DNA of 64,000 nt from NCBI RefSeq assembly GCF_029962835.1, contig NC_080582.1:17802032-17866031 (forward strand), read 5' to 3'. A program made the translations under genes and the position numbers. Below the pieces are notes generated by a model. That model made no database searches and was not told the origin of the DNA. It saw only the letters and a list, made by a program, of their open reading frames with translations. Each line of letters starts with the position of its first letter. Position 1 is the first letter of the stretch. The DNA comes from Magnolia sinica (lineage: Eukaryota > Streptophyta > Magnoliopsida > Magnoliales > Magnoliaceae). This document shows positions 37,029 to 48,594 of the stretch, in pieces.

Positions 37029-38640
37029 GAGGCAATCCACTTGTGAGAAATCCACCCCATTCATTCATTCATCCATTCATTTTGCGAGCTCATTTTTTGA
37101 CATTAGACTAAAGTGAGGTAGAGGCAATCCACTGCAGTGGTATATGAGTTTTATCCATGTTGTCTATCTATTTTGCTGGACCATTTTAAGATATAAGCTC
37201 AAAATGAGTAAGTTAAAAGGCTTATGTAGACCAGACATTAGGAATTAAACATTTATCATTGAAACTCATTTATTTATTTTATTATTTTGTGGTGAAATTT
37301 GTTATATTATTATTATTATTATTGTTTTCCTTCGTTCATGGCTACCTGACCTTGTGAACAAGTGGGATGAAAAATAAACATCACAGCGGTACATAAAAAC
37401 TTTTTCAACAGTGAGTGTTGTTATCACCATTGCCTCATGTTGTGTGGTCCACTTAGCTTTGGATCTTTCCTCATTTCGGGGCACATGTCCTGAAACAACC
37501 TGTAAAAATGGATGGATAACATGGATAAAACCCATATATCATGGGCTCCACACAGTGGACGAATTATCATTCAGTGAGGACGCAATTCGTTGAAGGTACC
37601 TCTCTACATATATATATATATATATATAAAACTAATGAAGGTACCTCTCTGCATTAACTTAATTAAGGAAGTATGCTAATGAAAATTTAATTTAAAAGGC
37701 ACTGGGATGTAAAAACTTTATTACGGAGGTACTAATTTGTTAAAACTCCAAAGATAAGCAAAGCAAAGGGGACGCGGATTGGGCAATGCCCCCACCCAAA
37801 TGTAGATTTTATCCATTTACTTTTCCACTCATTTTAGGGCAGATACAGGATCAACTCGAACACACCACTGAAAGAAGAGGTGCCAATGAAACTTCCCCAG
37901 GCCTACCATGGTGTTTATTTGACATCCAAGATTTTCTCAAGTTTATATATAACTGGATAAAAGTAAAATAAAAATATCAGCTTGATCTAAAACTTCTTAT
38001 GCCTAAAGAAGCTTTCAACGGTATCCGTTTAAAACCCACTCCGTGGTCCACATTTTTAGTGATCATGATCAACAATAATATGGAAAAATAGATGGACTGC
38101 CTGGATGGAAGTAATACATCACGGTGGCCCCTCATAGATTCAGCCTTTCCGGAGCTCGCGCGGTACGGGCTAAGTAGCGCCCAAACCTGGTACAAGAAGA
38201 AGAGGGACGCGGATTTCCTGGAAAGCCTTGAACACGTAGTTCTATCTCTAGCAAGCAAGGTTAGGCCCACCGTGATGTTAGTGTGAAATCCACCCGTTCA
38301 TCCGTTTTTTGAGCTGATTATAACATTTGCAACCGAAAATTACCTGGATCCAAGGTTAATGTAGGCCACACAAGAGGGAAAACTGGGAAAGAAATGCCTA
38401 ACGTTGAAACTTTCCTGCGCTACACCTTTATTTTTATATGCCATCCGTACTGATTATAAGGTCTTCCCACTGAAAATACAAATAACTTAGCCTTAAACAA
38501 AACTATTGCGGTCATTTGGATGTTTCAACGGTGGACTTTCAATTCCCACCGTTTACTCTCCATGTGGCCGACTTAATATCTGGTTTGTTTTTCCGTGGCA
38601 TGTCCTAAAAATGAGTTTAGGAAATGGATGGATGGAGTGA
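37029..38640. repeat. Segmental duplication, copy B (upstream of the NLR gene)
   Basis: Collinear with 1-1645 and slightly shorter in its microsatellite and box duplications. It contains MITE cores at about 37120-37570 and 37790-38140. It leads directly into a complete MITE and then the NLR promoter. Confidence 0.8.
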
Positions 38641-38670
38641 ATTTTTCAAAAACATCAAGGTGTGTGCCTC

Positions 38671-39214
38671 GGGAAAGGGTTGGCTACTCCCCCTGCCATC
38701 AGCCCCATGGCTGGTGGTCGGTGTTCTGGGGGCCCCACCATGATGTATGTGCTTCATCCATTCCGTTCATCCATTTTTACAGATTATTTTAGGGCTTTAT
38801 ATAAAACATTATAGGAATATAAATCTCAGGTGGAACACACCACAGGAAAAAAAAAAAAAAGTGATTGGATATCCACCATTAAAATCCTCCTAAGGCCCAC
38901 TGTACTGTTTATTTGACATCCAATCTGTTAATTAGGTCATAAAAACACAGATGAAGGGAAGAAAACAAATATCAGCTTGATCCAAAACTTTTAACGCCCC
39001 CAAAATGTTTTTAATGGTCGATGTTTATTTAACATTGTTTCCTGTAGTGTGGTCCACTTGAGAATGGGATATACCTCATTTTTTGTTTCATAAAATAAAA
39101 TGAACTCGAAAAATGGTTGGACGGCATGGATGAAACACATAATTATGGTGGGACCCACAGAGCACTGACCATCAGCCATTGGCCGGTGGCAGGGGGAGTA
39201 GCCAATCCGTTCCC
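38671..39214. mobile_element. Complete Mutator-like MITE with 9-bp TSD, in the NLR upstream region
   Basis: A perfect 9-bp target duplication GTGTGCCTC (38662-38670 and 39215-39223) flanks 544 bp. Terminal inverted repeats of 27 bp or more: GGGAAAGGGTTGGCTACTCC on the left against GGGAACGGATTGGCTACTCC for the complemented right end. Nine-base duplications and long TIRs are characteristic of Mutator elements. This best-defined copy anchors the classification of the whole family. Confidence 0.85.
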
Positions 39215-39477
39215 GTGTGCCTCACCCTGCTTTCCAGTGCAAGAACTTCCTGGAAAGCCAGTAAATCCCCGTCCAAGAATAAGGACGGTTGATATTTCAT
39301 TTGATTTACCATCTGTTTAGAGGCCACAGATAGACGGTTGGGATAGTGCTTACGGTGGCTTAAAAAAAAATAAAATAATAATAATTAAATAATTAAATCT
39401 GTGGTCGAGATTCATCAGATGAACAACAACGTATAGCATTAACTGGCAACAAACCATGACTTGTTTGTCGCGTGACA

Positions 39478-39500
39478 GGTCAAGTTGGCGTCTATAAATA
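39478..39500 (+). promoter_or_regulatory. NLR promoter: W-box and TATA box
   Basis: TATAAATA at 39493-39500 lies 87 bp before the start codon. GGTCAA at 39478-39483 is TTGACC on the minus strand, a WRKY-type W-box, about 10 bp upstream of it. W-boxes commonly drive defence genes; activity here is inferred. Confidence 0.6.
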
Positions 39501-39586
39501 GAATGAAAGGCAACGAGGACACAAGACAAAGAAAGCTGTCATCTGAATTTCCCTTTCTTTGCTGTGAGAGAAAAGAGTGAGGAAAT

Positions 39587-42274
39587 ATGGCCTTTGTTGA
39601 GTTCGTCGTCGAGAACCTTCTCAAAAATCTTGGTGACGCCCTCATTAAAGAAGCCCGTTTCTTAATCGGGGTTCGCGATGAAGTCGAATGGCTGGAGGCA
39701 GAATTTAGGCGGATGCGATGCTTCTTGAAAGATGCAGACACCAAACAAGAAGAAGGAGATGAGAGAGTGAAGAACTGGGTGCAAGAAGTGAGAGATGTTG
39801 CATATGATGCTGAGGACGTCATCGACACCTTTGTCTTCAAGATAGCACGCTTGAGGCAAACAGGATTTGTGGGTCGCATTAAAAGGTACGCTTTCATCTT
39901 CAGTGAGTGGAATGCTCTCCATAAGGTGGGCTCCGAGATCAAACGGATAAAGAATAAAATCCGTGAGATCTCCGAAAGTAGGTTGGCTTATGGAATTGCA
40001 AATATAGGCCAGGAAGCAGGTACGAGCTCTGCCGGTCGAAGCCTCCAAGAATGGAGGTTCACTTCTCCTAATGTTCCAGAACCAGATTTCGTTGGTTTTG
40101 AAAATGACTTGGAGGAATTGGTCGAGCGGTTGACAAAGGGAGAGCAGCGACGTTGTGTTGTTTCTGTAGTAGGAATGGGTGGTCTCGGTAAGACCACTCT
40201 TACTAAGAAACTTTATAACACTGGGAGTGTTAAGAAGCATTTTGATTCCCATGCATGGATCTCTGTATCACAAGAGTATGCTGTGGCAGATCTTTTGCAT
40301 AAAGTCGCAGAATCCTGTAATGTTATGATCCAGGGTGTGGAGAAAATGAAGGTTGATGAGTTAAGAGACAATATTTCCAAGTATCTTAATGACAAGAGAT
40401 ACTTGGTTGTATTGGATGATTTATGGACCGACGAAGCATGGGATAATCTCAAGCATGCTTTCCCAGAAAATAATAAGGGAAGCAGGGTCGTGATCACCAC
40501 ACGAAACAAAGACGTAGCATTATATGCAGATGTACAAAGCAAGCCTCATGAACTGCGATTTCTAAATAATGAAGAGAGCTGGGATTTGTTCTGCAAGAAA
40601 GCATTCCCAGGACTAGGTGGCATTTGCCCTCCGGAATTGGAGGAGTTAGGAAGACAGATTGTGGAAAAATGCAGTTGTCTCCCTCTTGCGATCGTTGTTA
40701 TCGCAGGGCTCTTATCAAGAAAAGAGCCAAGCGAGTGGGAGAATGTACGAAAAAGCATCACCTGGCAGTTTGTCCAGGGAGGAGAGAAAATCTCCAGCAT
40801 AATATCTCTAAGCTATAAAAATCTTCCCTATCACTTGAAACCATGTTTTCTCTACCTGGGCATTTTTCCAGAGGACTATGAATTCCGGGCTAAGAAACTG
40901 ATTCAATTGTGGACCGCAGAAGGGTTACTGCAACAAAGAGGGGATGAAACGCTAGAAGAAGTGGGATTAGATTGTCTAAAAGAGTTGATTCAGCGAAATA
41001 TGATTCAAGTGGCTAACAAAAGTTCAAGTGAGGGTATTAAAAGTTGCCGTATTCATGATCTTTTGCGGGATCTTTGCATATCAGAAGCAAAGAAAGAAAA
41101 CTTTGTCCAAATTCTTCATGAGAATGTGGATGCTGATCTATCCACATCCACAGCCCGTCGATTTGCAATTCACTATATTAGTGCCTCAAATGAGTACCCT
41201 CCCTTAAAATCTTCTACTCCTCACCTTCGATCTGTGTTGATCCACCCCAGATATGGTGAGTGGCTCGATAGGAAACAAGGGAAGTTTCTTTATGGAGGCA
41301 GTAAATTGCTCAGGGTGCTAGATCTAAACGGTTTAGTAATAACAAAGCTACCGAGTGAGATAGGTGCACTGATCCACTTGAGATACATCGGCTGTACCAT
41401 CCATTCTTTTAATGGGTTCGCATCATCAATGGGCAATCTTCAAAATTTACAAACATTAATTGTAACAACTTTTGAGAACGTCTTCAACATACCCAGCGTA
41501 ATGTTGAAGATGCAACAGTTGAGACATTTCCAAGTGAAGAGCAGTTGGGGTTCGATTAAAGGGCATCCACGACTCGACCGGACTGGCAACCTCCAAACTC
41601 TATCAGGCATAAATGCAGGTGAATGGATGCATGGTTGCTTGAGAAAGTTCACCAATCTTAGAAAACTAGGAATACGTCTAGATGATGAAGGAGCATATGC
41701 TGATGTATTGTGTGAATCCATTCTCAAATTGGAATGCCTCCAGTCCTTGTTTGTGGAGGGAGTCCAAATACCATCGAATTTGCGTTTCACACGTCTTCTC
41801 AAGTTAAGTAAACTGCATTTGGTTGGAAAGTTAGAGAAGCTACCCGAGTCTACTGAATTCCCAACAAACCTCACCAAGCTCACCTTGAAAGACACCCATT
41901 TAAATCAAGATCCACTGGTGACGTTGGAGAAGCTGAAAAACCTTCGCATTCTCAGATTGCTCTTTGATTCATATGATGGAGCGGAAATGGCTTGCTCTGC
42001 ACAAGGGTTTCCTCGACTCGAATTCTTACATCTTGAAAGTTTAAATCAATTAGAGGAGTGGAGAGTAGAGAAAGAATCTATGCCAAATCTTTTACATTTA
42101 CGGATCGAATGCTGCTCGGAATTGAAGAAGCTTCCGGAAGGACTGCAACACGTGAGTACCCTCAAGAAATTGGAGCTGTGGGGAATGAATCCAGAATTAA
42201 AAGCAAGGCTCCAAGAAAACGAGGGAGAGGATTGGCATAAGATTCGGCACATACCATCCATCCACATAAGCTAA
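39587..42274 (+). CDS. CC-NB-LRR disease-resistance protein (RPM1/RPP13/RPP8 type)
   Basis: 895 codons in one exon, intact from ATG to TAA. It is an intracellular immune receptor that binds ADP/ATP. Coiled-coil domain at residues 1-130 with EDVID at 76-80. NB-ARC domain at about 170-495: P-loop GMGGLGKTT 196-204, kinase-2 VVLDDLW 274-280, RNBS-B GSRVVITTR 298-306, RNBS-D CFLYLGIFPEDYEF 420-433. The GLPL box reads CSCLPLAI (362-369) and the MHD box reads IHD (489-491). LRRs of the HLRYIG / NLQNLQTL type fill about 560-890. The first residues (MAFVEFVVENLL) loosely resemble the MADA helix. The W-box suggests defence-responsive expression. A MITE ends 373 bp upstream, and a decayed LRR fragment of a paralogue lies 6.3 kb downstream. 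Length and motif order are normal for the class; the pathogen recognised is unknown. Confidence 0.95.
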   Translation: MAFVEFVVENLLKNLGDALIKEARFLIGVRDEVEWLEAEFRRMRCFLKDADTKQEEGDERVKNWVQEVRDVAYDAEDVIDTFVFKIARLRQTGFVGRIKRYAFIFSEWNALHKVGSEIKRIKNKIREISESRLAYGIANIGQEAGTSSAGRSLQEWRFTSPNVPEPDFVGFENDLEELVERLTKGEQRRCVVSVVGMGGLGKTTLTKKLYNTGSVKKHFDSHAWISVSQEYAVADLLHKVAESCNVMIQGVEKMKVDELRDNISKYLNDKRYLVVLDDLWTDEAWDNLKHAFPENNKGSRVVITTRNKDVALYADVQSKPHELRFLNNEESWDLFCKKAFPGLGGICPPELEELGRQIVEKCSCLPLAIVVIAGLLSRKEPSEWENVRKSITWQFVQGGEKISSIISLSYKNLPYHLKPCFLYLGIFPEDYEFRAKKLIQLWTAEGLLQQRGDETLEEVGLDCLKELIQRNMIQVANKSSSEGIKSCRIHDLLRDLCISEAKKENFVQILHENVDADLSTSTARRFAIHYISASNEYPPLKSSTPHLRSVLIHPRYGEWLDRKQGKFLYGGSKLLRVLDLNGLVITKLPSEIGALIHLRYIGCTIHSFNGFASSMGNLQNLQTLIVTTFENVFNIPSVMLKMQQLRHFQVKSSWGSIKGHPRLDRTGNLQTLSGINAGEWMHGCLRKFTNLRKLGIRLDDEGAYADVLCESILKLECLQSLFVEGVQIPSNLRFTRLLKLSKLHLVGKLEKLPESTEFPTNLTKLTLKDTHLNQDPLVTLEKLKNLRILRLLFDSYDGAEMACSAQGFPRLEFLHLESLNQLEEWRVEKESMPNLLHLRIECCSELKKLPEGLQHVSTLKKLELWGMNPELKARLQENEGEDWHKIRHIPSIHIS

Positions 42275-42690
42275 CGTGGTTAGCGAGGTATTGGGAGCAG
42301 CACTGGCACTTCCTCTTCAAGCGAGAGCTAAATTGGTGAGACTTTTTTCCCCTCTTTTATTTATTTACCTTTCAATCCATACTAAATCATTTTTCTTTTT
42401 CCTTTTTGTGTGCAATTACTTAGACCAAAAAAAAAAAAACATATAGTCTCGTGAATTTGAATTTTAAATTCCAATTATATTCTTAAAGTAATTTATTCTT
42501 TTAAATGCTTTAAATTGTTACTATGAAAATCTGATGCTAGCTTCTCCTTTCCTTTTATAGTCTGTAGTGCCAATAGTATGTGATGAAGGCATGGCAAAAT
42601 TCAGTGCCATAGCTTCTCATTTGTCCACGTCATTGCCGGTGATTCCAGCAAACAAGATACGCCGGATTTCACTCTCCCAAATAGATTCGT
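42275..42690 (+). other. NLR 3' flank, possible 3'UTR with intron
   Basis: After the stop, a G/A-rich stretch ends in AAATTGGTGAGAC, a plausible donor for a 3'UTR intron. Blocks at about 45826 and 47347, each following a pyrimidine/T-rich tract and AG, could be distal 3'UTR exons. This is inference only. Confidence 0.35.
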
Positions 42691-44240
42691 GCTACCCAAC
42701 ATGACTTTTAATGTGATCCACACCGTCCATCAATTTTTACATATTATACTTAAAGAATGAGCCCAAAAATAGCACATCCAAAGCTCAAATATACAACAGC
42801 ATAAAAAGCACTGAGGTTTATTTGCCATCTAAACTCCCCGTAATGCCACTGTATGAAGGAAAACACAAATATTAGCTTGATCAGAGCCCACTGAATGATG
42901 GGGCGGGGAAGTTCCACGTGTTAATGCTTCCTGTTTGCTTCTTTCAACCTTGAATTTCTGTACCACACGGAAGTGCGGCCCTTACGGTGTTGCCATGCTT
43001 GACGTGTGTACGCATTATCCTCTCCGTTTTTCCATATCATTTTAAGGCATTATCCACGAAAAAAAAACAAGAAGAGGCAGATCCAATTATTAGGTGGACC
43101 ATACCATTAGAAATAGTGGTGATTGCCATTAATGGGCCACAAAAGTTTTGGAACAAGCTGATATTTGTTTTTCTTCTTCATTCAGGATTACATGAACTTA
43201 TCAACAGATTGGATGACAAATAAAAACTACGGAAATATTAAGGTGACCCCTAACAAATTTTTAACGGTAGGGTGTTCAATCACCACTGTTTCCTAGAGTA
43301 TGGTCCACCTGATAATTGGATCTTCTTAACTTTTGGTATCATGCTCTAAAATAATATGAAAAAACTGGATGGATGCAGTGGATATAGAATACACACATCA
43401 AGGTAGGCCCCATGGTAAGGTTTGCACAGTCCTGAGTCAGGCCGGGTCTTACCTAATCCGCCCCCTGCACCACACAGTAAGGATTTCTTGAGGTGTGAGA
43501 TTTACTCGGGCCCACGATGATGTGCTTCTTAGATCCACACCGTCCATCCATTTTTGCAGATCTTTGTAGGATACGAACTCATAAAAAATACAGATCCAAA
43601 GCTAAAATAGACAACACCACTGAAGACACTAGGATTTGAAGCTACGGCTGAGAACTTCTTGGGGTCACATAAGGCTCTAATCAATCTGATAGTTGTATCT
43701 TAACTTTATCCAAGTATGTGTGATGTTATGAACATGTAAGATGGAAAATAAGCCTCATGGTTGGCCTTAGTTAAGTTTCAATCCCCACTGGTTACAGGTA
43801 AATAAAAGGGGTTTTACAAACCATACTAGAAAGAAGGTCTCAATCGACCAATTTGCAGTAACTGTAGCAAAACCGGTTATACTGTTGATCAATGTTGGGT
43901 TCTTCAATCTAGTTGATAAAGTTACTAGCATTTATAATGATAATGATATCCACCGTTGAAACCTTTTAAAGGGCCACCATGATATTTTGCTTACCATCCA
44001 ACCTATTCATAAGGTCATGTAAACGTGGATGAAGTGAAAAAACAAATATCAGCTTGATCCGAAACTTCTCCAGCTCCCAAGAAGTTTTAACGGTGGAAGT
44101 TCAATTAACCCATGTACCTTCCTCATTTTTTAGCTCATACCTTAAAAATATCTGATAAAAACTATGAACAGAGTGGATAAAACACTTACATCACTGTGGG
44201 CCCCACAGAGCCCTGCCCGGACGGAGTAGGACGCAATCCG
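42690..44240. mobile_element. Cluster of Mutator-like MITE copies and fragments
   Basis: At least three partial or whole cores: 42690-42900, about 42970-43460 and about 43500-44240. The last ends with CCCTGCCCGGACGGAGTAGG then ACGCAATCCGCG, a terminal repeat of the CGGATTG type. About 43800-43960 interrupts the third copy with unrelated sequence. No coding exon. Confidence 0.65.
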
Positions 44241-44287
44241 CGTCCACATAGACTATCTCCACTCGCATCCATCCAATATTTTAAATT

Positions 44288-45195
44288 GAGTGCCGATCGT
44301 ATTTGTGCACACGGAAATCCTGTGCCTTTCTTTATTATTGGTCCACCTGTAAAAAACAAACAGAGAAATACATGCGTGGAAATATATGTATTTTCTCTTT
44401 GGCGTACGCCGAATTTTTCTCTTCCAACGGAAAGGAAATCTTTCGAGGCATGGATCTTCGGTGGGCCCCACCATGATGTATGTGTTAGATCCACATCGTT
44501 TATCCATTTCTCCGTATCGGTCTAGGGGTTGACCCGACATGATACCCGATTGGGTTCGGAAAGAAGAAAGGATGTACGTGTTTGGAGGTGTGGAACTTCT
44601 GTGGCCCCACCATGATGTATGTATTAGATCTACACCGTCTATATTTTGAGATCATTTTATGGCCTAATAAAAAAAAAAGAGCAGATCCAAAGCTTAAGTG
44701 GACCACACAACAGGAAACAGTGGTAATTGTACACTCACCGTTGAAAATTTCTTAGGGCTACAGAAGGCTCAGATCAACCTTCTATTTGTGTTTTTTCCTT
44801 CATCCAGGTCTGTTTGACCTGATGAACAGTCTGGATGGTAAATAAACTTCGTGTTGGGCCCCAGGAAGGTTTCATAGTTAGGAGTTCAATCCTCATTTCT
44901 TTCTGTGGTGTGGTCCAGTTGAGATCTCGATCTGTCTGGTTTTTGAACTCATGCCCTAGACCGATCTGTGAAAAGGATAGACGGTGTGGATCTAAAACAT
45001 ACATCACTGTGGGGCCCATAGAAAATCCACGCCTAAAAAGATTTCCTTAGAAAAAAATTCGGTGTACACCAAACAGGAAATACGTATATTTCTACGTATG
45101 TCTTTTTCTTTTTTCTTTTTCTCAGCTGGCGTCAGAACTGGTGACGTGGAACAATAATAAAGAAAGGCAATGGATCCCCTGTGGACGATCCTCAC
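44288..45195. mobile_element. Long-TIR Mutator-like element, noncoding
   Basis: Arms of about 200 bp are inverted: 44317-44470 (CCTTTCTTTATTATTGGTCC, GTACGCCGAATTTTTCTC, AAGGAAATCTTT) mirrors 45010-45180 (the same words complemented). The interior carries the MITE core (44595-45017). TATTTTAAATT occurs just outside both ends (44277-44287 and 45196-45206), a likely target duplication. No transposase. Confidence 0.6.
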
Positions 45196-45206
45196 TATTT
45201 TAAATT

Positions 45207-45825
45207 TTCTAGTATTTAATTATTTTTTTATATGAAGTCTGTATGTTAATTGTCTGAAGAAATGCTTCTACCATGAACTTTTGGATGAAACCATTCTAGC
45301 GATCCTCAGCTTGAATGCACGCAGATGGTTGTATGGGTTGTAAAAGAACAATTGAATCATCCATCTAGTTGACCTGACCTTTCTTTGATGAACTATAGTA
45401 TAAATTCACTTTTTTTTACTCATTCAATCAGTGACTTTTCCTTGCTAAATGTGGACTGTGGACTAATTTTTGTTTAAAGGCCGTTGATCAAATGGTCAGC
45501 ATCATCTTATCAGTTTGGAATGGCTTGCCAAAAGGATTGTTTGGATGATCCGAATATGCAAGCATGTGGGGCTCATTCATCAAATAAATAGTCTGGATTA
45601 CCACCTTGGCTGCTTGTACGCAACTGATCAAAGATAGTTTTCATGGCCAATTACTTTTGTTCTGCTCATGAGTTGTTTTAACATAAATAGTAGCACATTA
45701 TTTTTAAGTTTTAATAACCGATTTTTTTGATATATAAGCTCTTGCTTTTATAGGAGAAGCTGCGTTTTAATTAGAGATTTTTTAAAAAATTATTTTTTTA
45801 ATATATAATCTCTTGCTTTTATAGG
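45207..45825. other. Intergenic, nothing recognised
   Basis: AT-rich sequence with no long frame. A short direct repeat (TATAATCTCTTGCTTTTATAGGAGA-like at about 45735 and 45808) may mark alternative acceptors of a 3'UTR intron. Confidence 0.4.
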
Positions 45826-46460
45826 AGACGAGCTTTGACAGGGCAGAGGTGACTGGACGGGACGTTGAGAATGGTCCTGAATGAAAAATTATTTCCCTTT
45901 TACGGTTTCTTTGTTGGGTTCCTCATGCATAAATGTTGGAGATATTTGTATGATGTTTTGAAACTATACCATGATGATGTGTGTGTGTGGATGTGTGTGT
46001 TTTTTTTTTTGGTTTGGTTATTAATCTTCAATACTTCAATATACTAAGTTGTTTGTGTAATGCTTGAGATGTATTACTTTATCTGGATTTGAATGTAATA
46101 AGCTTATTCAAAGTAGTAGTAGTTATTTCAAGTGTCGGCTCAGGAGGAGATCCACAATGCTTTGCCAGAGAGTTTACATGGGTGCATGGTCAAAGCAGCT
46201 CATCAGGTGCAGGCTACAATCTAGCATTCGCTGCGCAAATTTTAGGTCAGTATAACTCCGATCAAATGCTGATAACCATCCATTTCTTGAGCATATGTTT
46301 GGCTCATGTGGTTTGTGACCAACCTGTTTCTTGGACCTAGGTATAAGTTCTGAGTGAGGCTTGCTAAGCCTACATGTGGGTGAAGCCTTGCAAAACAACC
46401 CGCAGTCACATATGCCAATATAGCATAATTTGCAAGAACAGAGATTTCCATTGTGGACCA
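45826..46460 (+). repeat. Downstream block, round 1
   Basis: Starts GGAGACGAGCTTTGACAGGG and contains TTTTACGGTTTCTTTGTT, then TGCATGGTCAAAGCAGCTCA, then TGTTTGGCTCATGTGGTTTG. The same words in the same order recur at 47347-48370, and partly at 49380-50100. The short frames are not conserved between rounds, so this is probably noncoding (3'UTR or intergenic). Confidence 0.6.
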
Positions 46461-47089
46461 TGTTGTTTAAAACTTCTGGTCTTGAAGTAAAGTTTGTTTC
46501 ACACCTCAGGCGGACTTGTTTTAAAAACGAGTGGATGGCTAGAAAAATCCCCATTACCCTATTGTGTGCCATTGAGGAGCAGAACAACCTATCTTTTGTG
46601 TGAGAAGATGTAATCAGTATTGCCCTTAGTATGGAAAGCTCGGCTAAAACAGTTTTTGCAGACATCCATTTGTTTTATAGACATGTTTAACTGAGGTATG
46701 AAATAACTTCAACTTTTTGGTTAGAAGTTCTAAACAATGTTGCCTATTTGATGGAAAGCTGTTATCTCTCACCCTTATACTATATTGGCACATGTGGATG
46801 GGCAAGCTTCCACATGTAGAGGTCTATTTCTTATGACCTTAATTTCTATTTTTTTATTATTATTGATAGTTGCCTTTAAATTTGAGTGGGAGTAGCAAAC
46901 CTTAATTTATATTATCAAACATTTGAATTTGTTTGAAGTTGGCCTATCCTTTGAAGCTGACATTGGATGAAAATATTAATTCCATATCCCAAGCTTAAAT
47001 TTTGGTTTATGTTAGTAATATTTCAACCAAATGTAATCCAAAATTTACGCCATTATTTTCATAGAAAATTTATGTAGTTTTTTCCTAAA

Positions 47090-48370
47090 TGTCATTTGTA
47101 GGACATTGATCAATGGATTAGGATATGTAGTAGACCCTCTCAAATATTAGTCTGGATCTCCGAACTACAACCCCACTTGCACGGAATGTTTGCAGAAGGG
47201 CGCTTCAATCAAATAGATAGGAACTTATAATTCCTCCTATTTTAATCTCGTCTGGTTTTAAAGTAAGTAGATGCTTCAACTAATTTTATACTTTTTAAGC
47301 AAACAAATTCTACCATGTAACTTACATTTTTTTTTTTTTTTCTCACAGGAGATGCTATGATGACCCACACTTGCGAAGTGACATGAGAGATGTGGAGAAT
47401 AGTGGCACGGGAGTCCATTTTCCTTTAACGGTTTCTTTTGCTACGATCATTTTGTCATAAAATGGTGGTAAGATGTTTCGATGATATAATTTTCAAATTG
47501 CAGTACGAGGACGTCTATAGCTTTTGCTACCTGTCTTTCGACATGCTATGATGTGCTATTATTCATTATTTTACCAACTTACACAAACAATTTTTGTACC
47601 ATCTGATTTATTTTCCTGTGTGCATGTATGCATGTTGCTTGTTGAAAGCTAAAACAAGAAGAAATTTCTTTACAGAGTAGGCCTAGCAAGGCTTCCTCCA
47701 ATCTTTTCCTTTTTTGAGGTGTTGGACGTTGTATGACCGAGAGTTTGGACATTGTGCTCGGATTTTCAATCTACACAATTAGTGCACATGGTACAAAAAT
47801 ATGTGTGGATGATACGATGTTCCTAGTGTTGATGGCAAATGCTCCACTCACACTGTGACCATTCTTGTGGCCTTTTATCCAGTGAATGTGTAGACTGTTG
47901 GCATTTGGCATCAATAATTCGATATGATAAGTTGTTGATGTAATGCTTGAGCTGTATTACCTTGTCTATGTTTGGATGTAATATGATTATTCAAAGTAGA
48001 AGAAGTTATTTTAGTGTGTAGGCTTTTGAGGAGGTCCACAATGCTTCGCTGGGGAGTTCACATGGGTGCATGATCAAAGCTGTCTACCAGATGCAAGCCA
48101 CAATCTAGCTTCTACTGCACATAAAATTCAGGTAAGTCTAACTCTGATCATCAGACAGGCAATAAATATAGATTAAATGCTCACCGTCCCATTTCTTTGA
48201 CATATGTTTGGCTCACCTTGTCTGTGACCAACCTGATTCTTAGACCTGGGCATAAGTGCTGTATGAGGTTTGTTAAGCCCACAAATGGGTGGAGCCTTAC
48301 ACAACAATGCAGCCACGTGCACTAATATAGTGTAATGCGCAAGAACAGAGCTTTAACTTCCATTAAGTAG
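47090..48370 (+). repeat. Downstream blocks, round 2
   Basis: 47090-47340 (AGGACATTGATCAATGGATTAGG) matches 49725-49960; 47347-47450 matches 45826-45910 and 49995-50090; 47990-48370 matches 46095-46460. Together with rounds 1 and 3 it shows that a unit of about 2 kb was duplicated in tandem and then diverged. 46461-47089 in between shows nothing recognisable. Confidence 0.6.
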
Positions 48371-48594
48371 CCTACGTTGTTTAAAACTTCTGGCCTAAAA
48401 ATGAAGTTGTTTCACACCTCAAGTGGGCCTGTTTCAAAACAAATGGATATCTACAAACTTGTATTACCTTGTTGTGCCCGATTGAGGAGTGAAACAACTT
48501 GTTTTTTGAGCAAGAAGATCTAATCACTGCTGCCCTCTGTTCGTAGTGGGAACGTCAATGCTCTGCCTACATTTACGGCCCATCAAATTGCGTT

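Noticed and set aside
46064-46665. Overlapping frames of 63-163 codons downstream of the NLR
   Set aside because: The frames are not kept in the two related downstream blocks, so they are chance.
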